NCBI RefSeq assembly: GCF_001039355.2
Contig: NW_019775849.1
Span: 105,372-133,440 of the forward strand
Reading direction: 5' to 3'
From: Lingula anatina
Taxonomy: Eukaryota > Brachiopoda > Lingulata > Lingulida > Lingulidae
Length of the DNA: 28,069 bases
Shown piece by piece: positions 1 through 13,000 of this stretch (its first letter is position 1; every line of letters begins with the position of its first letter). The translations under genes were made by a program, and so were the position numbers. The notes beneath the pieces are model-generated. The model was not told where the DNA came from. It made no database searches and was given only the letters and a program-made list of their open reading frames with translations.

Positions 1-490
1 CCCCCTCCCCCATTCCCACCCCACCCCACCCCTTCGTGACAACCATAACTTGCAATCAAGTAGCCGCTTCCAGCGTAGCGCTATCAGGCTAATTTAAAAT
101 CATGCAAACAAATCAAAACCAACGGTAGATACCCATATTCTTGGTTTTGGTATTGATATGTGTGTGAACGTCCCCACTGACAGAGTATCAGTTTCCACGT
201 GTAGTTACACGTGTTGAAAAAAAACATCCACCTTGATTGGACAGTGACGATGCTGCAATAACCTGTCATCTCTGCACACACGCGGCAGTCACGTGTAATT
301 GGCCATGGCTTTGGCCATGATGACGAATGCAATTTCCCGTTTTCACAATTAAATACGTTTCGCTTTTAGTCGACATGATATGAAGCAAAAAGCGATTTTA
401 ATATCATGTGTAAATTATTAAAACTGACTAGAACACTTGGCAATAAATGGAAACAGTGTCTTGCGTCAGAGTTGTACAATGTACGCGAAA

Positions 491-669
491 CAAATACTTA
501 TTGCGGATAAATTGCACGTTAGCAATTTGCGGATAAATAAGAAGTGAATTTTATATACGAAAAAAACTCCTATCTGTCAGCAAATACTTATTGCAGATAA
601 ATTGCACGATATCAATTTGCAGATAAATAAGAAGTGAATTTTATATGCGAAAAAACTCCGATCTGTCAG
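491..669. repeat. 90-bp tandem duplication
   Basis: CAAATACTTATTGCGGATAA at 491 recurs at 581 as CAAATACTTATTGCAGATAA, and both copies end in ATCTGTCAG. They differ at only a few positions. Each unit contains an internal inverted pair (TTGC(G/A)GATAAATTGC versus GCAATTTGC(G/A)). Confidence 0.9.
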
Positions 670-2119
670 AAACGAAAAGTAAAATCTGTCAACTTGGGTA
701 TTTTACGCCAGCGTTTTGCCTTTTGTATCGGTGTCTTAAGAAGACACCCCCGATTGTATATATTTTTTCTAATTCATTATCATAATGTCAAGCCTAATTT
801 TATATGGACACATGTGCTTGGATTTACATTATCTGTTCAAGCAAAACACACACATTGTGTCTTTGAGAATTTAGGCTACAGAAATGTCCTTGCGCGTGTC
901 CTCAGGAAAGCTGTCACCTCACGTTAGAGGTTAGTTCCAAGTAAAGAATATTTTTGTTCAATAGGGATGAAATTAAGCCCTGTTGTTTACGTGGTATAAT
1001 CTTACAGCAAGTACGTGACCGCAATGGCAAAATGCCCCGATTACAGACTCGTCATTTACGAAGGAGGGATGATTCACAAAGTTCTCTTCGTTTTCTCTTC
1101 TCAAATTTCTTAAACTTTTTTTAAGAGCAGGCCACATAACTTCATTTATATTAACCAATACTGATCCATCCTCAGTCAAAATAGACCAAAATTGTAAAGT
1201 TAAAATCAATTCTTGACTTCAGTCCTTTTAATCGATATATTTGAGAGATGTCATGTTTGCTAATATGCAAACTTCAAAAAAGGCCAGTTTTTAAACCTCA
1301 AAGTTTTATTTCTCGCAAAATAATTTTACAAAGTTTAAAAAGATAACAAGAGAAATTAGATAAAATTAGTTGCTAAACCTGAACGGTATCAGTCCTTGAA
1401 TAAATATCATTTAGCAGAGACATGTATCAACTCTCATTTTTAGTACGATTTGAAAACAGTACTTTGGTCTTAAATGGGGTAAGCTCAGAGTTTTATTTAT
1501 TTATTTATTACTACTTATGATTTTTTATTTTTATGTTATTTTATTTTTTTGTTTTGTTTTGAAAAGACGTGACGTACCTTTTGCATAGTGGTACAGTTTA
1601 TACCTTAGTATTTGGTAACGCAGGTGCTCGTTCAAGTACAACCTACTTTCAGGGAAACCTTTCAAAGATCGGGGTCACCGACATATTCACCGGGCTGTGC
1701 AGAACGTTCACATGTTCTAATTTTTTGTTCTTTTTTTGATAAACAACATGGGCAAAGAGCCTTCACATTTAAACACCCTTTTTTCAAATTTATAAAACGG
1801 ATTCGACGCGCCGAAGATGATAACGACACAAGGTACGCTTAAGAAAAAAAATGTGTCTATTTTAAGGGTCTTATTGTCGTAAGAGTCTGAATTGTGGAAT
1901 ATTAGAGACTTTGACGTGAATATGACTGTGGGGGATTTTCGAACGAGTTAAGGAAACTTCTAAAAACACATTTTGGCGGAAAAAATCCCATGGGGTGACC
2001 CTTATAACAGATAAACACGCTTCTTATTGTTTCAAACGTACTCCTAAAATCAACAGCTTTTCTTTGTTCTACTCAACGCCAGCAGGGTGGGGGCTGCTAA
2101 ACTGATTGTATTCAACGAG

Positions 2120-2180
2120 AGTCCCCGTGGAGTTAGATTCATCAACGTAGATCAATAGTTTCAGCGGGAATGAGCCCTTA
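2120..2180. repeat. Relic end of the GATCGATC hairpin family
   Basis: Reads CCCCGTGGAGTTAGATTCATC, then GTAGATCAATAGTTTCAGCG and GGAATGAGCC. It aligns by eye with the right end of the 23600-23815 element and with 12465-12535. Degenerate. Confidence 0.4.
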
Positions 2181-3222
2181 TCGTCAAGCCAGGACTAGAT
2201 TTTTCTTATCTATGTGGAATACGACTGAAGATTCAGGGCAACTCCCGGACTACAGTTGTGTTCTTTTATATAAAAAAAATAAAATAAAATAAAAAAATAA
2301 ATAAATTAAAAAAAAAAACGACTCCTAGGCCTACAACGGTGTTCAGGTCTACTAGACACATTAACACGCTCTTTACATTGGCTATATTTAGATGATCTTC
2401 GCCCCGATCTTCTTACACGTCTTTTGCACCATTTTTCTATCCCAATACCTCCTTGGAGCAAAGAGATGCCATGTATCATTTGTCAGGTCACCGCACCAGG
2501 TTTGTTGTCAACGGGGCACCCAGATTACTCGGTATAGGACATTTTTAAAATGGCATGCGTACTTGACTTAGTTTCACACTGTGTCTGGTGCAAAATAATA
2601 CCAAAAAGTTCAGGACTTTACAGATTCAAATAATGGCAATATGCACATAGTTGTCCTTTATGCCCGCCAAAATAAATGCACTTTGTCAGAAACCAGAATC
2701 TTAGAGGATGAAAATCTAATTAAGACGACAACTTCCTCAGAAGTCACAATTTAAAGGTGGGTGCGACTAGCCTACTTCTATCTTAGAAAGGCTGCCTAAC
2801 ACAAGTTTCGTTTGCTATGTAATAAGCGTGCCTACAGAGTGTAACTGAGAACCTTTATATACAGAGTGCGACATAACATAAGAAAATATTTTGAATTTCA
2901 TTGTTTCATAGACGTGGCTTTAAACAAATGCTCTCAGCAGCTTTTGGACCAATATCGCACTTAAATATAATTATAAACAAAATCAAATACAGATTACTCA
3001 AAATAAGTAAATAAATATATTAATAAATAAATAAAACAAACAGTCATAAAAGAATTATTTTAATTATTTTTTAAAAAATTACAAATTGTTTGCACATTGA
3101 AACATTTGCATTTGCCACTTACAAATGGAGTACTGAAATGGGGATGTCATTGTGATTTGTTAATGAAAATAAAAACCTCAGAAAATTATTTGTAAAATTG
3201 GGATATCCGAATAACGCTTTAA

Positions 3223-3249
3223 CTTTTTTTTTTTTTTTTTTTTTTTTTA
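3223..3249. repeat. Homopolymer T tract
   Basis: A T run of about 27 bases in gene-free DNA. It could be the poly(A) end of an old minus-strand retroposed copy, but nothing recognisable adjoins it. Confidence 0.85.
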
Positions 3250-5124
3250 CTTAAAATCAGTCATGCGTTTTTGGTTGCTTCACTGATGGTGCGTCTGCTT
3301 TGTAGCTGTGACTACAAACTAGTAAATTTTCTATGTAGTTTATTGAGGCATATTGCGTTGGTGAGGGTGATCTCACCTAGCACAGTCTACTTACTGAGCT
3401 CTTATGTAACGTAAGACTCGAAACGTAAGAACGTCACGCGCCACAGTGAACCACGCCGGTCTTCCACGTGCAGGGCCAGAAGGAAGGGAAACTTGAATAG
3501 AAGTAGGTTTTCGCCCGGTCTTGTTAAGTTTTAGTCGTTAGTGGTCTCATTGTAAGTGCCCCAAGATATGAGTTATTCTTGATAAAATACAAACTGAAAT
3601 AAAAAAATATTTAGTACGTATATGTAGCTCACGTTTATAGATCCATGCATGGCAATTTGCTTGCATAAATTACTAACGTTTAGCTGGATTAGGGTTTTAA
3701 AACCATTGGAAACGAAAAAAAAAGTGTTTGGACATTCTTCTGACCGTCTGCAAATAGAAATTAAGTACATATATTGTGCATTTCATTTTTCTAAATTGCA
3801 TAAATCACGATTTTCAGCATTAAAGTATTCACTGTACCTACTTAATGAATTGGTGAGTGATCACTGGCTATTGTTAGGCTTTTGACAGAATATTTGGGAT
3901 CGTCGATCTTGACACATCCGAATTGGAGTGGGAGATCTGAGACAATGAATGTGTGACAGTTATGATGTCACAATGTAGATGATCTCCTGCAGGGGGCGTG
4001 CTGTCCCCACCTGGCCTAACTCACTCACCTGTGGTGGTCTATCTTGGTGCATGAAGAGCAGACCAGGTGGAGGAAGGAAAAAACTCCGATCACAACAGCA
4101 TTTTGACTTCGCACTTTATTAACAAGGGCATCTATTTCTTTGTTTATGGCTGGCATTGCCAGTGAGACATGGTGTAATATTCCAATACTAAAACACTGTT
4201 GACTTTCAGTGTTAAAGTGAACCCGAGTGGATAAATTCACTTATTCTTGTGATAACTACAGTCTTACTAGCATTGATGCACAAAGGCGGTTGCCACACCC
4301 TGATCAGGGGCGTGAACAACTTACCATAAATTTTCCACCTTTAGGACTCCTATGAGATGTCCAAATAGCTCCTAGCCTGTCTCTACTAAATACATCAATT
4401 GGCTTGATGCAGTAGGATGAGCTTAGGAATATTGGCTGATTGAAGAATAGCTGCACAGGATGAGTTGTCTCTGTGGCGGTCTCTCAGTGGAGTGAATCTG
4501 AGTGAATCTCTTCTTAAATTTTCCGCTGTTCTTTTTCTTTCTCATAGGTGGCGCACTGTCCACTGCATAGGTGGCGCAACGTCCACAGCACAATCCACAA
4601 CCACAAGTGTAGTCTATGTGGAGTTATTTGAAATATATATATATATTTTTTTCTTGTGAAAGATGAGTTAGCTGTGAATAAATTGCCCCCCCCCCCTTTC
4701 CCCCAGAAGCACATGCCCTGCCTCTTGCCATTATAATAGTGTTTTTCTTGGTCCCCAATGAGTGACATGAGAAACCTCCCTGGTATTAACCCTCATGTCA
4801 GTTGCCAAGCTGCCAATGATTGACTGGTGTTCTATAAAATTTCTCTTATTTTTATTTAACCATGCTTTGCACAATGAATGGGATGAAACTGTGAAACATT
4901 GTGCAATGACTTCAAAAAATCTGTAAAGACATCATCAGTGCAAGTACTAATAGTAGCACAAACGGAGTATCAGTAACTCTAAGAGCACCGAGTTCTTTAT
5001 ATGTGGGCCTGAAATCGTTTCTCCTGTCAAGGGAACAGTGGTGCCATTTTCTTAAATATACATAAAATATATTATTAAATTTCAGTTGATGAAAAGTAAG
5101 GAAGGCAATTTTATTTATGTATGG

Positions 5125-5910
5125 TCAATTAAATAAGATGATGTGTGATGAGTTTACATAAACCAAATGATCTGTGATGTTATGTTGAATAATTTTTTCA
5201 TATGCCAAGGGGCTCTGTAAAGTGGAAGACTTTTGAAATGGTGTGTGACACATTAATGCATTTTCACTGTGACATTTCGCATTTCTGGTGATGCTTCTGG
5301 GTGATATGGAAGGCAAGTTACTGCACTGATGAAGATGAGGCGGCTGGATTGGAGGGATCGTTTACCTCTGCTGTGTTCAAGTCTAGCTACAAACCCTACC
5401 AGGTCATTAGTTTTTGAAGATCAGACAAGTCCCTCTTTAATTTTCATCTTGTCAAATGCAAGAGCACCCACCTGGGCTACTGAAGACATTTTAGTAATTT
5501 AATGTGGTGTTGGCTACCACTGATGCAAGAAGATACAGACATTCCTTCTAAAAAAATGGTCTTTCCAGGTTTTTGCCGTATGAATGTATTGTTCGTTCTC
5601 TTTTCTCATTGATGGCAATGCAATTTTTCTATGTGTACACAGAAAGGGTTTTCTTTGTTGAATTAAGCGAAGTATAGGTGTGGATCATGGGGTATCTTAT
5701 AAAGTATATGTTATGCATGAGGGAAATTGCGTCCTTTTCAATGTCAAAGACCTTGCTATTCTGCATTCTATTCTTTCTTCCTTTATTGTTTTGCAAGACT
5801 TACACATGTCCTGATCTTTTGACAAGAAAGATATTATGACAGTAAGTGACATGATTTCTTTAGGGCTGCTGATAACAATGGGCAGTGGTCCTGACTTACC
5901 CATTATCTTA
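5125..5910 (-). pseudogene. Decayed P-element/THAP9-type transposase
   Basis: The minus strand at about 5375-5492 reads ALAFDKMKIKEGLV, a stop, then SSKTNDLVGFV. This resembles the FDEMKIKxxLVYxxxTxxLxGFV block around the first catalytic Asp of P-element-like transposases. Stops and frameshifts interrupt it throughout. A cysteine-containing stretch upstream (CKSCKTIKEERIE, about 5790-5840) may be part of the N-terminal half. I see no intact termini. The family call rests on one block read by eye. Confidence 0.42.
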
Positions 5911-6002
5911 GCATCTTCACAACTTTTCTGTAATATTAAGTGAGACTACTGTATGTGTCATAATGAACTCCAGTACATGGTTGAGTCCATTCAAGGCATT
6001 GA

Positions 6003-6122
6003 AGTGTTTCAATGAGGTGTTTTGTACCACTGATGCTAGGAAGTATTCTTTCTAGAATAAAAACTGGCCTTTCAAGGTCATGGTGGTAATGAATGTATTG
6101 TCCATTCTCTTTATGAGATATT
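6003..6122 (-). pseudogene. Partial second copy of the transposase relic
   Basis: Plus-strand GTACCACTGATGC, then TATTCTTTCTAGAA and GAATGTATTGTCCATTCTC parallel GCTACCACTGATGC, CATTCCTTCTAAAA and GAATGTATTGTTCGTTCTC at 5511-5611, about 510 bp apart. It is either a duplicated fragment or an independent insertion of the same family. Confidence 0.5.
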
Positions 6123-7599
6123 AGTGAACTTCATGGTCCTTTGAGTCGAGGCAGTAGATTGTAGATTCCCTTAGTTTGAACTATAGGAGGGGGACTCTTG
6201 TTGTAGGCCTGAATAGATCTCATGTGTAGTTGTCCAACATTCTTCTTAATGCTCTACAGTTACTTTATGTGAATAATTTAATTTCTTTCCATGTCTACAT
6301 TACGGCCCATCCAGATAACAGATATTTCCATTTCTCAAGAATTTCTGACTGCTGCCAGTTGTTTATTTGTATGAAACTAATGCTGTCTTCTGTTGAAAGT
6401 TTGAATAAAGTTTGGGGTATTTCATATGTATCCTCATTTCTGTTGATGACATGGCTGCAGCTGTTGTGTAATATTAATTAAAAATTGTTTTAAAATACTA
6501 TATGAAAAAATGGCATAAAAATGTGCATGTTTTCAGTGGCATTTCAAATGTATATAAATACAAAAGAAAAAAAAACATTTTAATTTTCAAAGTTTATCAT
6601 ATTATGTAACAAGGTTCCCTTCCACGAGTGAATACATATCGCAGGCTCAATCCTAATTCAGGCAGATTCATATACATGTATTATTGAGCATAATGCATTT
6701 TTAAAAGCAGAAGTTTATAAGTAAGCTGCATGTAACTATTTTACAGGTTAGAGACTCATTTACACTAGGTCAGAGGCCAGTTTGCGTTGGTGTCCTTTGC
6801 AATGGCATACAGGTATATACAAAGCAGCATTGAATTTTCTGATAGTTTAAATGGAATATTCCATTTCATCTGCTTTCTTTGATCAACTTATATGGCAATC
6901 AGGCCTTACTAAATATTAAACTCAACTGCTAGTAACCGTTTTCTTACCTGTAAATTAGTTAAAGTATAGAGTTGTGCTGCTTTTAACAGTAAATGCATTA
7001 TGCCAAATTGGGATTGGAGGATTTAGAATACGCCTGGATTGGGACTTGGCCTGTGACATATGTCCTGGTATACTTGCAGAAATGTTCAAGCAAACTCCAT
7101 TGGACGAACTGTGCAATTCAGTCCCTGTTGCTAACAAAAAGAGGGGTCAGTCAAGAAACCCCCAGGAGAGGAGAGATGGAGGTTGAAACCAGAGATTTTA
7201 GATGAATTGGAACAGATTGGAGTGGAGGTGGGTGGCTCTTGTAGGTGGTGTGTCACCTTACACGTTGAAGACGAGTAGAGCCCCTTGCCAGAATTGTCAT
7301 GGAATCATGGAGTAAGTTTCCTACTAAGGTGTCTTATATTTATTTTACTTATTTTTCTTTTGTCATTGCCATTTTCAATTCAGTCAGTTGCCAACGTTTC
7401 TCTTGATTTTATTAGTTTAATTACCAATTTTCCTTTTCTTATCTTGTGTAAGCTCTGTAAGGAGAGGTTCATAGAAGTTAGATTCTTCCCAGAAATCCTT
7501 GGATTTTTCTCGATTATAAAAGTTGGATACTTTTTAGAAATTCCGAGATTCTTCTAGTTGATAGAAGTTACATTTTTTAAAACTTTCTCTTCCTGTTTC

Positions 7600-7669
7600 T
7601 TATTTTTCATACAATAGTTTTGTGTGTTAAAATATAAATTTCTGATAACATATTAAATACACAGACTGA
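7600..7669 (+). repeat. Dispersed repeat, copy 1
   Basis: TTTTTCATACAATAGTTTTG then TGTGTTAAAA and a later CAGACTG. The same order occurs at 13171-13242 in the same orientation, preceded in both by a T/C-rich tract. Confidence 0.55.
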
Positions 7670-8038
7670 AAAATAAAACAGCAATTTGGTGTATAAATTG
7701 TGTAATATTGTATGCTGTACATAGGCAAAATGCCTTTTCAAGTTTTTCTCTTAGTTTCAAAGAGAAAGAAAAATTGTTACTCAATCAATAGTGACTGCAC
7801 ATTTGAGAATATTGCTTACTACTTTCAGTGTACAAGGGCTGAGGATCAGCTTGCACTTGGACAGATTAAAGGCATAATAACTCTTTGTATGAGACCTATA
7901 TTTCACAATAAAAACCTTGTGAATAACTCATAGAAATATAATATATTCTGTTTTACCACAAAAACAGCAGTTATAGCTTTTATTCTGATATTTAAACTTG
8001 TCTTTAGACCACGTGACCTCCATTGATGTCTATACTCT

Positions 8039-8064
8039 GTTAAAATCTCTTAAGAGATTTTAAC
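8039..8064. repeat. Perfect 26-bp palindrome
   Basis: GTTAAAATCTCTT is followed at once by its exact reverse complement AAGAGATTTTAAC, with no loop. No transposon ends or genes surround it. Confidence 0.9.
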
Positions 8065-9046
8065 AAAAAACCAAACTTTTTAGAAAAAAACCAGGGACTA
8101 ACTTTGAATGTAAAAATGGATTCATTAACCATTGGTAAGTATGGGAAAATTGTTGTTTACTCCAGGAAAATTCATTTTTTGGCCAAAACGAAGAGTTATT
8201 ATTGCTTTAAAGGACTTGCTTGGACTTGTACAGGAGTAGCAACAAGCAATGTGCACTTTTTTGCACAACATTTGAACCGTCAAGTGTGAAGAACATGAAA
8301 AAGTTGTTATCAAATAGAGGAAATGGGAAATACTTACAGAATATTGAAATTAGCAAATGATGGAAATATTATTTCTAAATTGATGGTAATTAAAAGATTG
8401 AGGCAATTACTAATCAAAATTTGTGTTTCTGAACTGTCAAGAGCAAAAGGCACTTGGACAGGTTAAAAGATTGGCAGAAAAAGCAACAAGCAGTGTCCTT
8501 GTGATATTTACAAGCAAGAAAATGGTCAGATAGAAGAATGACAAATGTATTTAATAGTGATCAATCTAGAAATTTTGATGTGATATATGACCCATGTGCT
8601 CTTTTTTCCCTTGGTCATTTTGGGAGTATGGTACATCAAGGTATTGAAAATACGAATTGGAATCTTCAATTTTAGACAACAGGCGGTGTATCCAGACTTA
8701 TGCAAATTTTAATAATTAAAATTATTTACATGTATGTCAGTGTATTGGCGATGAACCTGGACTGCCACTCAAGTAACAAGTTCATACCATGCACTTACAA
8801 AAAAATCAGAATGTGTAATTTTAATAATAAATCCGAGTAATGCCTCAATGTGAAGGACTGCAAATCTTTTAATCCAGAAAGAACATGTTAACAGTGTTTA
8901 GATAATGTTGAAATAAATATCGTCTTTTTTACCACTCCAGGATTCTAAATATCACTCCCTGCATGTCAAATATATATTTTAAAGTAATATAACTATCTAC
9001 GATGTACATGTATGTCTTAAAACTGAAAGCAGTTGATTGTACATTC

Positions 9047-9141
9047 AGATTATCATAAAATGCTACCAGGGTGCATTTAGATTATCATAAAATGCTACCA
9101 GGGTGCATTTAGATTAGCATAAAATGCTACCAGGGAGCATT
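9047..9141. repeat. Three tandem 32-bp units
   Basis: AGATTATCATAAAATGCTAC followed by CAGGGTGCATTT starts at 9047, 9079 and 9111. The third copy has two changes (GATTAGC, GGGAGC). It lies about 360 bp past the oxidoreductase stop codon. Confidence 0.9.
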
Positions 9142-9504
9142 CTCTTACCTTCCACCCGTTAGCCAGTTCGACCCATTAAAATCAGTTGCAAGTTGTACAA
9201 GTGAAAATATTTTTTAAATTAATTACATATCTGCGTCCAGATTTCAAATTAGAATTTGAATTGAAATAAAATTTACGGTAATATGCCAAACAATTCGACC
9301 AAGATTAATTAATTAATTTCATGGAAATGTCAGTTTGGTCGTACGCTGATCATAGAAGTGGCCAAATATGGAGCTCAATGAAACTAGCCAGTTTTTCTGT
9401 GTTAAACTACAGTAATTGTCTGAATTATATAAATGCAATAGTGCATTTGCAGCAAATTAATTTGTAATCAAACTGAATATAGATGTTAAATGTTGATGGT
9501 GATT

Positions 9505-10041
9505 TTACAGTATTCCTGGACCCTTAGAAGATGTCACGATGAGCTCTACTTGTTTCACGCGATCAGATAGTAATATCTGGTTGGCTGCCTCTCGGCCTGT
9601 TGACACCGCCCTCTCCATCAACGCGGAAGGATACGCCGTTTTTAACCAATCACCGGCAAGATGCAAATTTGGCAGACCACATTCCATTGGGAATGACGAA
9701 TTAGGCCGGAACATCTGCAAGTTGAGTTCAAAAGATGAAAAGTTCTCAAACGAGTTGACATGGTAGCCTAAAATATTGAACATCCTTTCGAAAATCTCTG
9801 GATAAATCAGCTTCACCGTGGGAGAAATTATTGTCCACACTTGATCGTCTGTAACGTCGCCGTGCGCCCATTTGTAAAGGTGGAATTCCAGTACAGAACC
9901 ACCGGTCTTGTTGGCCCAGGCGCTGGCCTCTTGTTCCAGGCGGTGGTACTGCGCCACGAGGTTGACTGGGGTGTGTTGGGGAGTCTCGAGAATATCTGGT
10001 GTGGACGCGTTGAGCTGCTTGTCGAACCAAACACGGAGAAC
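9505..10041 (-). CDS. Oxidoreductase exon 9: C-terminal FAD-binding part and stop
   Basis: Codes residues 351-528. It starts VLRVWFDK, contains LEFHLYKWAHGDVTDDQVW, and ends with GLPNLHLAGDW, ALMERAVSTGREAANQIL and a 20-residue tail. The true exon start is 84 bp upstream of the first in-frame ORF start codon, at the acceptor TTTTTGCACCCCTTTCCGCCAG. Other open frames over this exon are shadows. Confidence 0.9.
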   Translation of the reverse strand, partial: VLRVWFDKQLNASTPDILETPQHTPVNLVAQYHRLEQEASAWANKTGGSVLEFHLYKWAHGDVTDDQVWTIISPTVKLIYPEIFERMFNILGYHVNSFENFSSFELNLQMFRPNSSFPMECGLPNLHLAGDWLKTAYPSALMERAVSTGREAANQILLSDRVKQVELIVTSSKGPGIL

Positions 10042-13000
10042 CTGGCGGAAAGGGGTGCAAAAATATAATCAGGTTTGCTCTCTTTTTTCTTTCTGATAAA
10101 TTAGGTCTGAAATAAGTATCCTTTATGTGTGAATATAAATTTTAAAAGCAGTATTCACTTTGTATTTGAATCATCAGGCGTTTGAGTGTCCGCTTAACGT
10201 GTACAACTGACAATGCTTCATCAGAAAACGATGATATCAGACGAGCTTTTTAGAAGATATGTATTTGAATGAAGTAATCGCCAAAATGTTACCTTTTCAA
10301 AAGAAGTTTGTAATTGCATAATTGAAGAGAACGTTAACTGTGCCTACCTTATAAGGTGGGGCTAACTTCATGCGAGACACTTTACTCCATAGTTTAGACA
10401 GACTATCCGTTATTATGGGTTTATTGCCGTAATAAGACAAAGTCGCATTCAGAACGCTTTGCGTGCCCACGATGTCCATCGCTGAAACCACGTGATCATA
10501 CACGACAGCGTCCTTGCTATCACCGGTCACCTGTCCTTGGTCACTTATGGTTAGACGCTCAACTGAATAGTTGGAATGCAACCTGTTAGAATAGGAACAC
10601 GTGTACAGCTGTAGACTGACAGTCTTTCATGTTAACATAATATTGCAAAGAACTGTATTCCTATTCATTGCGCGTTAAATATAAATTAATGATTTTTGTG
10701 TCTGGATTATCAATGGTGTAAAACATTTTATTCGAAATTTCACGCAAGATTTATTTAAACTAATTGATAGTCCCCTGCTCACACTATAATGTAAAATAGT
10801 ACCTTACCCATGCGCTGTTCAGATTCTTACAGGCCCGTAGCCAGCAATTTCAAAAGGGTTTTTTTTTCTGAAAAAGTGGACCTTTTTCCATAAAAAAACT
10901 TCATGTACCTCGATTATATTTTACCCAGAGTGGACCTTTTCCCAGCAAAAGGGGTGGTTCTTTCGAACCCCCTTGGCTACGGGCCTGTTCTTACAAACAT
11001 TTTTTATAAAAAAATTAATTACTCCACATGGAGCTCGGACAGCCGATCAAGCCAGGGCTGCAGGATGGCTTTCCCAAAGCTGTATATGGTCACCTCGCGG
11101 TGGTCAGCCTCCGCATTGGTCAGGAAATAGAGCTGCATGTACCTATGTTAAAATATGCTTCAAATCTGATAATTTATTCATCTATGGAGCACAAATTACA
11201 CTAAATTTTACCTGTATTAATTTAATAGGAAATATTGCGCCCCCTCTCCACTTACTAGATTGGTCTTAATTGAAACGGGGAAACGGGTAAAATATTCCTA
11301 GTATCAAAAATATATGCCTTTTAGAACATTACTTTTATTAAACACCAGAGGTGCCAGAGGTATTAAATGTCAACAATAAACTATGAACCATAGCGAATAA
11401 TTTGAGATACGTGTTCCGGTATAAAGCATACATGTAGGCCTATACATCACTTTTGAAGTTCAGTCGGCGCATTATTTATTTTTAATCAAACCCTCTATAC
11501 ACCAAAACTTAAAACCCAACATTGTTATTTTAAAGTTAGTTTTCCGTTTTATTAAGCATTCTTTAAGTTATAATCATAAATCATTAGTATAATTACATGA
11601 GCATCTCAGCTGCACTGATGGCCCTGGGTTCGTTCAAGGTCACAGAGAGGGCGGGACGAAGGAGAATATCGTTCAGATCTCGTTGCACGCCACGCATGGT
11701 GGCCCACTGGTCAAATGTTATGTTATCATACCTTAAAAACAATGATATTATTGTTATTATTCCACAGATCATTTTTCGTCATGTGGATATCTTATTTGTT
11801 TGCGTATATTATTCTTGGAAAGTATCCTTTTTGTGTCACTTTGGTCAAAAGACAAAATCATCATCACATTTTGAGGCAAAAGTTACTTTATGCAACAGCA
11901 TATGTACAAGACGAGACAGTGTAATGGTGCTAAAATCGCTAATCCAATAACTTTGTCAAAAACCTTCCAGTCTACAGGTACAATAAATGCCAATGTGATA
12001 AATTATAAATTGATAATAAAAACAGACAGTGCCCTAATGTTTTAAACAAAGCCGTTGTCTATAAAAGATTAATGAATCAATTTTCTTACAAAGACCCGGA
12101 TGCAGACTTAACTTTCAGTACTTACTTTTGATACACTGTGTCGTAGTCGAAGAAATCCAGATCTGGCAACATTAGACTGGAGAGAATAGCGTCCGTCAGT
12201 TTGATATTGGGACTCCTACTGATAATGCCTAGAATGACAATAAACCGCTTTAAAGGCACTACGTGCTTTAAGATTAATCAAAAGAATGGAAAATACCTTA
12301 TAGGCCTAATTTTCAGCATTTAATGAAACACGGGCTACTATTGGTCAAAGTTTATGTATTAATCTTTCTTATTTCGAACACCCAACCGTATTACTTAATT
12401 ATTTAGTTGCTAGTATTGCCACTAGTATCCATACATTTTTTCATTGACATAATAAGCAAGAATCCCCGATATGTCGGATCGATCTATGTTGAACGATAGT
12501 TTCATTGGGAATGAGCCTTAGTCACGTGGCGTCAAGTCATTTGGGACCTTGAAACTCTGATAAAACTCTCTTGATAACAAGACGAAAAGCAGCCGGCCTT
12601 GTTTGACGACACCTCTAGACCTAAGCCCCGACCAAATGGATCTATATTTACTGAACCCGATAAAGTGACGATTGCTTCCTTTGTCATTGAGGTGAGGACA
12701 AGGGCACACTTAATCCAGGGCAAGATGATCACCTAAAGGGGCATTTGGTGTCTGTTGGACACAATGGTGTCAGGGTGACGTAACAAAACATTACGGGTCT
12801 CATTTAATGATTTATACTCTGCTTTGGGGTACTGGTTCCCCCTTATCACAAAATCTGAACTTGGGCCTATAACACAAGGGCTGAATGTTTGACTTTCTTT
12901 GACCGAGTCAATGAGTATTTTAGTAGAAAAGTGAAGGAAATAGTGTGCCCTGGTATTTAGAAATAACAGTGTACCTAGTTTCAGATATGCCCCCTCCATA

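Larger units (their letters stand above)
670..5124. other. Gene-free AT-rich DNA
   Basis: I see no exon with coding bias, family similarity or paired splice sites. Apart from the relic at 2120-2180 and the T tract at 3223, it holds A/T-rich runs (1490-1560, 2265-2320, 2995-3080), a local repeat of CATAGGTGGCGCA (4545 and 4567) and a short C run at 4686. Small open frames here have no recognisable content. Confidence 0.6.
6130..9046. other. Gene-free AT-rich DNA downstream of the oxidoreductase gene
   Basis: No supported genes. CACTTGGACAG(A/G)TTAAA occurs at about 7853 and 8451, and AGCAACAAGCA(A/G)TGT at about 8237 and 8480. These are fragments of an unrecognised dispersed or tandem repeat. 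The palindrome at 8039 and the repeat at 7600 are listed separately. Confidence 0.55.

Noticed and set aside
4025-4240. Minus-strand 71-codon open frame as an exon or part of the transposase relic
   Set aside because: No similarity to the transposase block or any family I know, and no convincing splice sites.
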